A stretch of 43,730 nt of DNA, taken from NCBI GenBank assembly GCA_902618795.1, contig CACNCF010000007.1, positions 1 through 43,730 of the forward strand. The letters are read 5' to 3'. Below are positions 37,268 through 43,730 of this stretch, one piece after another. The position numbers and the translations under genes are program-made. Origin of the DNA: an uncultured Prochlorococcus sp. (GTDB lineage Bacteria > Cyanobacteriota > Cyanobacteriia > PCC-6307 > Cyanobiaceae). Position 1 is the first letter of the stretch. Each line of letters opens with the position of its first letter. Under the pieces are notes generated by a model that did not search any database, was not told the DNA's origin, and saw only the letters and a program-made list of their open reading frames with translations.

Positions 37268-39130
37268 ATGCCAATAAGACAAGACGATAATCAACCTAAT
37301 AGAAGATTTGGAATTGTAAATATCATTTTGATAGGAGTTGGAGCACTACTTTTATTTAGTAGCCTTTTCCCTAATCAAAATATGCAAATCCCTAGGGTCC
37401 CTTACTCCTTATTTATTGATCAAGTTAATGATGGAGAGGTAAAGAGAGCATATATCACCCAAGAACAAATCAGATATGAGTTAAATGGAGCTGAAGAGGG
37501 TGCACCCTCAGTGTTAGCAACAACCCCAATTTTTGATATGGATCTGCCTCAAAGGTTAGAAAGTAAAGGGGTGGAATTCGCTGCGGCTCCTCCGAAGAAA
37601 CCTAATTTCTTCTCAACTATATTGAGTTGGGTTGTTCCTCCTTTGATTTTTATACTTGTCTTGCAATTTTTCGCTAGAAGAAGTATGGGAGGCGGAGGTG
37701 CTCAAAGTGCTCTAAGTTTTACTAAAAGTAAAGCAAAAGTTTATGTACCAGATGACGAATCAAAAGTAACATTTGCTGATGTAGCAGGAGTAGATGAAGC
37801 TAAGGACGAATTAACAGAAATAGTTGATTTTTTAAAAAAACCAGAAAGATATGCTGATATTGGAGCACGAATTCCTAAAGGTGTACTTCTTGTAGGACCT
37901 CCAGGAACAGGTAAAACTCTTCTTTCAAAGGCTGTTGCTGGTGAAGCAGAAGTTCCTTTCTTCATTATTTCGGGTTCTGAATTTGTAGAGCTTTTTGTTG
38001 GCGCTGGGGCTGCAAGAGTGCGAGATTTATTTGAACAGGCGAAGAAAAAAGCTCCTTGTATAATATTTATTGATGAATTAGACGCGATAGGTAAGAGTCG
38101 TTCTGGTTCTATGGGTGTAGTCGGTGGAAATGATGAAAGAGAACAAACTTTAAATCAGCTCCTTACAGAAATGGATGGGTTTGCCTCTGCCGATAAGCCT
38201 GTAATTGTCCTTGCAGCTACTAACCAACCAGAAGTGCTTGATGCTGCTTTGCTAAGACCAGGTAGATTTGATAGACAAGTTTTAGTTGACAGGCCAGATT
38301 TATCAGGTAGAAAAACCATATTAGAAATTTATACAAAAAAAGTTAAACTTGCGGATTCAATAGACTTAGATTCTATTGCTCAAGCCACTAGTGGATTCGC
38401 AGGAGCTGATCTGGCCAACATGGTAAATGAAGCTGCTTTACTTGCAGCAAGAGCAAAGAGGAAAAGTGTGGAACAACAAGACTTAAGCGAGGCGATAGAA
38501 AGAGTTGTTGCTGGATTGGAAAAGAAAAGTCGTGTCTTGCAAGATGATGAAAAGAAAGTCGTTGCTTATCATGAGGTTGGGCATGCGATTGTTGGCCATC
38601 TAATGCCTGGGGGTTCAAAAGTTGCGAAAATCTCAATAGTGCCTAGAGGTATGAGTGCTTTAGGATATACCCTACAACTTCCAACTGAGGAAAGATTCTT
38701 AAACTCAAAAGATGAACTGAAAGGGCAGATAGCAACACTACTAGGAGGAAGATCTGCAGAAGAAGTTGTTTTTGGGAAAATTACAACAGGAGCATCAAAT
38801 GATCTTCAAAGAGCGACAGATATTGCTGAACAGATGGTTGGAACATTTGGAATGAGTGATATTCTTGGTCCCCTAGCTTATGACAAACAAGGAGGAGGGC
38901 AATTTTTAGGTAATGGAAATAATCCAAGAAGATCTGTTAGTGATGCAACTGCTCAAGCCATTGATAAAGAAGTTAGAGATTTAGTTGATGATGCACACGA
39001 AACAGCATTGAAAATATTGAGAAACAATTTACCCCTTCTAGAGTCTATTTCTCAAAAGATACTTCAAGAAGAAGTAATTGAAGGCGAAGATTTGAAAGCT
39101 TTACTTTCTGAAACTAAAATGCCTTCATAG
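37268..39130 (+). CDS. ftsH: ATP-dependent zinc metalloprotease FtsH
   Basis: This hexameric membrane protease degrades damaged membrane proteins, notably in photosystem II repair. Two N-terminal membrane spans lie near residues 14-34 (FGIVNIILIGVGALLLFSS) and about 118-138 (VVPPLIFILVLQFF). The AAA ATPase domain has VGPPGTGKTLLSKAVAGEA (Walker A), IIFIDELDAIGK (Walker B), and LDAALLRPGRFDRQ (second region of homology). The zinc motif HEVGHAIVG (HExxH) is followed by the protease domain. Length about 620 is normal. Which of the several cyanobacterial FtsH paralogues it is cannot be settled by eye. Confidence 0.97.
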   Translation: MPIRQDDNQPNRRFGIVNIILIGVGALLLFSSLFPNQNMQIPRVPYSLFIDQVNDGEVKRAYITQEQIRYELNGAEEGAPSVLATTPIFDMDLPQRLESKGVEFAAAPPKKPNFFSTILSWVVPPLIFILVLQFFARRSMGGGGAQSALSFTKSKAKVYVPDDESKVTFADVAGVDEAKDELTEIVDFLKKPERYADIGARIPKGVLLVGPPGTGKTLLSKAVAGEAEVPFFIISGSEFVELFVGAGAARVRDLFEQAKKKAPCIIFIDELDAIGKSRSGSMGVVGGNDEREQTLNQLLTEMDGFASADKPVIVLAATNQPEVLDAALLRPGRFDRQVLVDRPDLSGRKTILEIYTKKVKLADSIDLDSIAQATSGFAGADLANMVNEAALLAARAKRKSVEQQDLSEAIERVVAGLEKKSRVLQDDEKKVVAYHEVGHAIVGHLMPGGSKVAKISIVPRGMSALGYTLQLPTEERFLNSKDELKGQIATLLGGRSAEEVVFGKITTGASNDLQRATDIAEQMVGTFGMSDILGPLAYDKQGGGQFLGNGNNPRRSVSDATAQAIDKEVRDLVDDAHETALKILRNNLPLLESISQKILQEEVIEGEDLKALLSETKMPS

Positions 39131-39158
39131 CAAAATTGAGAATTGAATAATTTTAATA

Positions 39159-40082
39159 ATGTTGAAACCTATAAAGCTTTCCAATAAAAACTTTTTATCA
39201 AACCTTGATATCACTGCTAATGAAGTAAATCATATTTTAGAATTGTCAAAAGGGTTTAAAAATAACTCCTTAAAACTTGACTATGGGAATAAGGTTTTAG
39301 GGTTAATTTTTGATAAATCTTCCACTCGTACAAGAGTGAGTTTTCAAGTTGCCATGTCCAGACTAGGAGGCTCAACAATTGACTTAAATCCTAATACGTC
39401 TCAAATAGGAAGAGGAGAACCAATTAAAGACACAGCAAGAGTTTTGAGTAGCTATTGCGATATTTTAGCAATAAGAACTTTTAAGCAATGTGATTTAGAG
39501 GAGTATGCAAATTGGTCTACAAAACCTGTTATTAATGCCCTGACTGATTTGGAACATCCATGTCAGGCATTAGCAGATTTTTTTACAATTAAAGAAGAAT
39601 TTCATGACTTTAGAAATGTCGTATTGACATTTATTGGAGATGGAAATAACGTAGCTAATTCTCTTATTTTGTGTGGTGCACTTTTAGGAGTAGAGGTTAG
39701 AATTGCTTCACCTAAAGGTTTTGAACCAAACTCTTCAGTAATTGAAAAAGCGTTAAAAATCTATAAAAATAAAAATCTATTGAAAATTACTAATGATCCT
39801 TATACCGCTGTTCCAGGCTCAAATGTATTGTATACGGATGTTTGGTCCTCTATGGGAGAAGAAGACAAAAAAAATCAAAAAGATAAATTATTTAATGGTT
39901 TTACTATAGATAAAGACTTATTGGGTGTAGCTGAAAAGGATGTAATTGTTTTGCATTGTCTCCCTGCATATAGAAATAAAGAGATCACGGATGAAATAAT
40001 TGATAGCAAAAAAAGTAGAATTTTTGAACAAGCCGAAAATAGACTATATGCACAACAAGCTCTTTTATCTTGTTTATTGTAA
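39159..40082 (+). CDS. argF: Ornithine carbamoyltransferase
   Basis: This enzyme forms citrulline from ornithine and carbamoyl phosphate in arginine synthesis. It has the carbamoyl-phosphate site KSSTRTRVSFQVAM, EHPCQALADFFTI, the ornithine-side motif DVWSSMGEE, and VLHCLPAYRNKEI. Length 307 is normal. The ATG at 39159 lies 28 bases after ftsH, and lexA follows closely. The STRTR and DVWSSMG motifs separate it from aspartate carbamoyltransferase. Confidence 0.96.
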   Translation: MLKPIKLSNKNFLSNLDITANEVNHILELSKGFKNNSLKLDYGNKVLGLIFDKSSTRTRVSFQVAMSRLGGSTIDLNPNTSQIGRGEPIKDTARVLSSYCDILAIRTFKQCDLEEYANWSTKPVINALTDLEHPCQALADFFTIKEEFHDFRNVVLTFIGDGNNVANSLILCGALLGVEVRIASPKGFEPNSSVIEKALKIYKNKNLLKITNDPYTAVPGSNVLYTDVWSSMGEEDKKNQKDKLFNGFTIDKDLLGVAEKDVIVLHCLPAYRNKEITDEIIDSKKSRIFEQAENRLYAQQALLSCLL

Positions 40083-40113
40083 AAACTCGCCTTGCACTAT
40101 ATCCATTTAAAGG

Positions 40114-40125
40114 GTACAAATGTAT
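40114..40125 (+). promoter_or_regulatory. LexA-like box 1 upstream of lexA
   Basis: GTACAAATGTAT fits the cyanobacterial LexA-box pattern (GTAC, four bases, GTWC) with one mismatch. It is the left of two matching sites ending one base before the probable lexA GTG start. Self-repression by LexA is the expected use. Confidence 0.6.
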
Positions 40126-40129
40126 TAGC

Positions 40130-40141
40130 GAACATTTGTAT
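40130..40141 (+). promoter_or_regulatory. LexA-like box 2 upstream of lexA
   Basis: GAACATTTGTAT has the same layout (GWAC, N4, GTAT) and starts 16 bases after box 1. The outer parts of the two sites make an exact 9-base inverted repeat (TACAAATGT at 40115-40123, ACATTTGTA at 40132-40140) around 8 bases. It ends one base before GTG 40143. Confidence 0.55.
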
Positions 40142-40142
40142 T

Positions 40143-40757
40143 GTGACTGGCTCTGATGAAAATCTTACAGAAGCTCAAAGTGAGCTTTATGGATGGATAA
40201 AAAACTATGTTGCAGACTTTCAACATAGTCCATCAATTAGACAGATGATGCAAGCTATGGGACTAAAGTCTCCGGCTCCAATACAAAGTCGTTTAAAACA
40301 TTTACAAGAAAAAGGTTATATTTCATGGCAGGAAGGCAAAGCTAGAACACTACAATTAGTTGACGAAATGGTAGAAGGAATACCTATTATGGGTTCTGTA
40401 GCCGCAGGTGGTTTAGTTGAAACTTATGATGATGTGCAAGAGAATTTGGATATTTCTGAGGTGTTAAAAAAGAAAAATGTTTTTGCCCTTACAGTAAATG
40501 GAGATTCAATGATAGATGCTTGTATTGCCCATGGAGATATGGTTCTTATGGAAAAAATTACAGATTCTAGTTCAATACGGAATGGGGAAATTGTTAGTGC
40601 AATGGTCCCTGGCTTAGGAAGTACATTAAAATATTTTATGAAAAGGAATAATAAAATATTTCTTGAAGCTGCAAATCCTGCTTATGAGCCAATAGAATTG
40701 GATTTTAACCAAGTTGTTTTTCAAGGGAAATTATTAGCTGTTTGGAGGCGAGTATAA
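40143..40757 (+). CDS. lexA: LexA repressor
   Basis: This is the SOS-type transcriptional repressor. The winged-helix domain is residues 8-72 (HSPSIRQMMQAMGLKSPAPIQ as the recognition region). The autocleavage bond is at A88-G89 in MGSVAAGGLVE, and the S24 dyad is S122 (NGDSMIDACI) and K163 (GSTLKYF). Some cyanobacterial LexA proteins have lost these residues, but here all are kept, so RecA-stimulated self-cleavage is possible. The GTG at 40143 is preferred: the frame opens earlier at a TTG (40092), but that would place the LexA boxes inside the gene. Length 204 is typical. Confidence 0.94.
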   Translation: MTGSDENLTEAQSELYGWIKNYVADFQHSPSIRQMMQAMGLKSPAPIQSRLKHLQEKGYISWQEGKARTLQLVDEMVEGIPIMGSVAAGGLVETYDDVQENLDISEVLKKKNVFALTVNGDSMIDACIAHGDMVLMEKITDSSSIRNGEIVSAMVPGLGSTLKYFMKRNNKIFLEAANPAYEPIELDFNQVVFQGKLLAVWRRV

Positions 40758-40760
40758 AAC

Positions 40761-40804
40761 TATGTTTAGATGAATTAAGACTAATATTTTACTTAGTAAA
40801 CATA
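40761..40804. repeat. Inverted repeat after lexA
   Basis: TATGTTTA (40761) and TAAACATA (40797) form 8-bp arms around 28 bases that contain a further weak TAAG/CTTA pair. It is AT-rich and has no T-run, so its role, if any, is unclear; it may help end lexA transcripts or bind a regulator at the start of the island. Confidence 0.35.
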
Positions 40805-40879
40805 ATACCTAAAACTTTGAAATTAATTTAAGGAGAATTGTATAGTAAATTTTATTATAATCTTGGGTTTTTTTAATTC

Positions 40880-41911
40880 ATGAAGGCAGCTATTCTAGTA
40901 GAACAAAAAAAACCACTCATAGTAGACAAAGTATCTTTACCAGAGGAGTTAGATATTGGTCAGGTCCTTATAAAAATTGATATTAGCGGCATTTGCGGAT
41001 CACAAATTGGAGAAATTAATGGTGTAAAGGGTGCAGATAAATATCTACCTCATCTAATGGGCCATGAAGGTTGTGGGACTGTTATTGAAACAGGACCAGG
41101 AGTCAAATTTTTAAAAAAAAATGATTTTGTTGTTTTACATTGGAGAAAAGGTAAAGGTATTCAAGCAGAAGTTCCAAAATATCAATGGAAAGGGAAAAGT
41201 CTTAATGCTGGTTGGGTAACAACATTTAATAGTCATGCAGTAGTCAGTGAAAATAGGTGTACTGTAATTCCTCCAAATACAGACAAGGAGTTAGCAGCTC
41301 TTTTTGGATGTGCAATTACTACAGGTTTTGGGGTAATTGAGAATAATGTGAATTTACAACTTGGTCAATCTATAGTTGTTTTTGGATCCGGAGGTATTGG
41401 ATTAAATATCATACAAGCAGCAAGTTTAAGAAATGCATTTCCTATTATTGCAGTTGATATATTTGATAATCGACTTGAATTAGCAAAAGAAATGGGAGCT
41501 GATTTTTTAATCAATGCAAAAGAAGTTAATGCTAAAGAAGAAATTTTAAAAATTTTAAACAAAAGAGAACTTGATGTATTTATAGATAATACGGGTATTC
41601 CTAAAATAATTGAACTTGGTTATGAAATAACTAAACCAACAGGGAAAGTCGCATTAGTGGGAGTCCCTATGAAAGATCAAAATATTAATATTTTCTCTCT
41701 GCCTTTGCATTTTGGGAAAACTATTTTCGGTTCTCATGGTGGAGAATCTAATCCAAATGTGGATATCCCAAGATATTTAAACCTAATTCAAGAAAAAAAT
41801 CTTCAAATTGAAAAATTAATAACTGGAAGATTTAAACTTGAAGAAATTAATAAAGCCATTGAATTTATGAAAAATGGTCAAAGCGCTGGAAGAATTATGA
41901 TTTATACATGA
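40880..41911 (+). CDS. Medium-chain (zinc) dehydrogenase, surface-sugar cluster
   Basis: This 343-residue protein has the MDR fold. The catalytic zinc ligands are visible as Cys in SGICGSQIGEI, His-Glu in MGHEGCGTVIE, and a third Cys in LFGCAITTGFG. The NAD(P) site is VVFGSGGIGLNIIQAA. The structural zinc lobe with four cysteines, normally after the HE motif, is missing: that stretch reads HWRKGKGIQAEVPKYQW instead. The nearest known types are threonine/sorbitol-type dehydrogenases. It probably oxidises or reduces a sugar or polyol for the next gene, whose ATG overlaps its stop by four bases. Confidence 0.83.
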   Translation: MKAAILVEQKKPLIVDKVSLPEELDIGQVLIKIDISGICGSQIGEINGVKGADKYLPHLMGHEGCGTVIETGPGVKFLKKNDFVVLHWRKGKGIQAEVPKYQWKGKSLNAGWVTTFNSHAVVSENRCTVIPPNTDKELAALFGCAITTGFGVIENNVNLQLGQSIVVFGSGGIGLNIIQAASLRNAFPIIAVDIFDNRLELAKEMGADFLINAKEVNAKEEILKILNKRELDVFIDNTGIPKIIELGYEITKPTGKVALVGVPMKDQNINIFSLPLHFGKTIFGSHGGESNPNVDIPRYLNLIQEKNLQIEKLITGRFKLEEINKAIEFMKNGQSAGRIMIYT

Positions 41912-43404
41912 CTATTTTTTCTATAAAAAAATTTACAGCATCATTTTCAGATTGTATTTTGGCCTATGGTCATTTCGATTCTATTCATCCTGGTCATATA
42001 CGCTATTTAAAATATGCAAAAGAAAAAGGCAAATGTCTTGTTATAGCTTTAAGAGGAGATTTTTTAGTAAATGGCAAAAATAGGTTTCAATTTCCTCAAT
42101 CAGAAAGAGCAGAATCTCTTAATTTATTGTCTATTGCAAATCATATAATCTGTCTTGAGGGTGATGAGTTATATCAATTAGTAGAAAAACTGAAGCCTAA
42201 AATGTTAATTTTTGGAAAAGAATTTGAAAATACAAATGATGTTAATTTAATAAAAGCAATTAATGTTCAAAAAAAAATAAATGGCGATATATTTTTCCAT
42301 GCTGGAGAAATTAATTATGCCTCTGTAGATTTATTATCAGGATCCGAGAATGAGCTTCTTCAAAGAAGAAGAAGTCAATTTTTAGTTGCAATTAAAAGGC
42401 AAAGTATAGATAAGAGAACTTTGCTTTCTTCTTTAGAAAAATGGAAGTCCTCAAAGTTGTTAGTTATTGGAGATACAATTCTAGATCAATATGCAGCTTG
42501 TGAAACGTTAGGTATTAGCGCAGAAGCTCCTGTTTTAGTAGTAAGAGAACTCGCAAAAAAAAATTACATTGGAGGAGCTTCAATTGTTGCTTCTCATATT
42601 GCTGCTTTGGGGGCTAAATGCGATTTCATTTCAGTTGTCGGAGATGATGAAGCAGCTAATTCAGTAAAAAAAAGTACTAATTTAATAAATGTTAATACAA
42701 ATCTAATTGTTGATTCTTCAAGACCTACAACATTTAAGAAAAGATATGTTGTAGAGAATCAGAAACTTTTTAGAGTTAGTAATTTAGAGGATCATTTGCT
42801 GAATAAGGATATAGAAGAAAAAGTAATAAATTTGATAATAGAAAAATCGAAAGATGTTCAGGGCATTGTTGTTTCAGATTTTTTATATGGTTTTATAACT
42901 CCCAAAATAATGGAAACCGTTTATGCAATGTCCTCTAAATATGGATTGAAATTATTTGGGGACTTACAATGCAGTACTCAGGTTGGATCAATAAAAAAGT
43001 ATAAAAATTTTTCATTATTATGTCCTAATGAAAAAGAGGCAAGGATAGCTTTGCAAGATAAAGATTCAGGTTTGGAAATCCTTAGTAATACTTTAATAAC
43101 TCAAACTATGTCTGAGAGATTAATAATGAAGTTAGGCGCGGATGGTTTTATTGCTTACGATAGAGATCAAAATGGAAACTTAAAAAGTCAATCTTTCCCA
43201 GCATTATCTGTAAATCCGGTTGATGTTTCTGGCGCGGGTGATTCACTTTTGGCGTGTATGGGTTGCGGATTGACGAGTAATCAAAATATGATGACTACTT
43301 CTGCTCTAGGATGTTTTGTTACATCTCTAGCTGTGGAGAATATGGGCAATATTCCTGTAACTTCTAATGAAGTAATTTCTAAAATTGAATCTTTTTTAGG
43401 ATAG
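41908..43404 (+). CDS. Reverse-order bifunctional nucleotidyltransferase / PfkB sugar kinase (HldE-like)
   Basis: This 498-residue fusion has a nucleotidyltransferase domain first (residues 1 to about 150; AYGHFDSIHPGHIRYL with HxGH at 27-30), followed by a ribokinase/PfkB domain (from about 178). The kinase half has LLVIGDTILDQYAACETLG, GISAEAPVLVV, NYIGGASIVASHIAALG and catalytic NPVDVSGAGDSLLAC near residue 440. HldE at 23812 has the opposite order. The normal HldE STTRLI motif is replaced by NYASVDLLSG in this transferase, so its nucleotide or sugar preference may differ. The start ATG overlaps the dehydrogenase stop by four bases. The substrate is unknown, perhaps a heptose or other sugar phosphate for a surface glycan. 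Confidence 0.85.
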   Translation: MTIFSIKKFTASFSDCILAYGHFDSIHPGHIRYLKYAKEKGKCLVIALRGDFLVNGKNRFQFPQSERAESLNLLSIANHIICLEGDELYQLVEKLKPKMLIFGKEFENTNDVNLIKAINVQKKINGDIFFHAGEINYASVDLLSGSENELLQRRRSQFLVAIKRQSIDKRTLLSSLEKWKSSKLLVIGDTILDQYAACETLGISAEAPVLVVRELAKKNYIGGASIVASHIAALGAKCDFISVVGDDEAANSVKKSTNLINVNTNLIVDSSRPTTFKKRYVVENQKLFRVSNLEDHLLNKDIEEKVINLIIEKSKDVQGIVVSDFLYGFITPKIMETVYAMSSKYGLKLFGDLQCSTQVGSIKKYKNFSLLCPNEKEARIALQDKDSGLEILSNTLITQTMSERLIMKLGADGFIAYDRDQNGNLKSQSFPALSVNPVDVSGAGDSLLACMGCGLTSNQNMMTTSALGCFVTSLAVENMGNIPVTSNEVISKIESFLG

Positions 43405-43413
43405 GATTATTAG

Positions 43414-43730
43414 ATGAATTTTCTTGTAATTGGCAGTAACAGTTTTAGCGGATCTAATTTTGTAAGTTTCCTTTTGAAAGAGGGTTTTGATGTAGTTGGA
43501 GTAAGTCGTTCAGAGGAACCACATGAATGTTTTTTACCTTATAAATGGGAAAATTCCCAAAAAAATATAAAATCTAATGGTAATTTTTTATTTAAAAAAA
43601 TAAATTTAAATGAAAATATTGAAGAATTGATAAAAATAATAGATGAAAAAAAAATAAACTATGTGATCAATTTTGCAGCTCAAGGAATGGTTGCAGAGAG
43701 TTGGCTAAATCCAACACATTGGTATCAAAC
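43414..43730 (+). CDS. NAD-dependent sugar epimerase/dehydratase, 5' part
   Basis: The frame runs off the window after about 105 residues. It starts MNFLVIGSNSFSGSNFVSFL, a Rossmann motif of extended SDRs, and the NFAAQGMVAESWLNPTHWYQ region matches the corresponding site of nucleotide-sugar 4,6-dehydratases and epimerases. It starts 9 bases after the reversed fusion gene, so it belongs to the same operon. The catalytic YxxxK lies outside the window, so the exact reaction is open. Confidence 0.8.
   Translation, partial: MNFLVIGSNSFSGSNFVSFLLKEGFDVVGVSRSEEPHECFLPYKWENSQKNIKSNGNFLFKKINLNENIEELIKIIDEKKINYVINFAAQGMVAESWLNPTHWYQ

Noticed and set aside
40092-40142. Upstream TTG start for lexA giving 17 more residues
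   Set aside because: The extra residues (HYIHLKGTN...) do not look like a LexA start and would put two LexA boxes inside the gene.
1-43730. CRISPR arrays, insertion sequences, prophage or restriction genes
   Set aside because: No spaced direct repeats, transposase, integrase or phage genes were seen anywhere in the window.

Overview
The window is a gene-dense, strongly AT-rich stretch of a marine picocyanobacterial chromosome, most likely high-light-adapted Prochlorococcus. The evidence is the very short intergenic gaps and overlapping gene ends, a nickel superoxide dismutase cassette (sodN-sodX-sodT), and cyanobacterial families such as Ftn2/ZipN, a group 2 sigma factor, a ThiD2-ThiE fusion, DUF3611, DUF3122 and a TIGR03792-like protein. 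No rRNA, tRNA, CRISPR array, transposase or prophage gene was found. The genus assignment is inference from gene content and order.

Layout. 1-4.8 kb: murA, a SpoU/TrmH-type RNA methyltransferase, lpd and trpC. 4.8-6.4 kb: the Ni-SOD cassette, with a candidate Ni transporter, the maturation protease and the Ni-SOD precursor. 6.4-21.8 kb: housekeeping genes for a lumenal/periplasmic FKBP isomerase, lipoprotein acylation (lnt), tRNA thiolation (mnmA), NAD(P)HX repair (nnr), a sigma factor, pdhA, cell division (ftn2), protein targeting (ffh), ribosome (rpsP), phoH, a Bax-inhibitor-like membrane protein, era and trmD. 22.0-25.9 kb: a small cell-surface module (gmhA, family 9 glycosyltransferase, hldE, methyltransferase-like gene) between trmD and ispF. 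26.2-40.8 kb: cofactor and core genes (ispF, larB, thiS, thiE, ribF, surE, pheS, nadK, cobL, ribD, ftsH, argF, lexA) with several small or uncharacterised genes. 40.9 kb to the end: the start of a second surface-sugar cluster, containing a medium-chain dehydrogenase, a bifunctional protein with HldE-like domains in reversed order, and a truncated sugar epimerase/dehydratase. It looks like the edge of a hypervariable surface-polysaccharide island.

The main points for follow-up are: (i) the reversed-order nucleotidyltransferase-kinase fusion, translationally coupled to a dehydrogenase lacking the structural zinc lobe, in the same window as a normal-order HldE; (ii) two genes (the SpoU methyltransferase and sodX) whose conserved N-termini extend upstream of any ATG/GTG/TTG, in sodX taking in the catalytic serine; (iii) a double LexA-like operator touching the lexA start; and (iv) two very small unrecognised genes between larB and thiS.

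All family calls come from reading motifs by eye; no database search was run.
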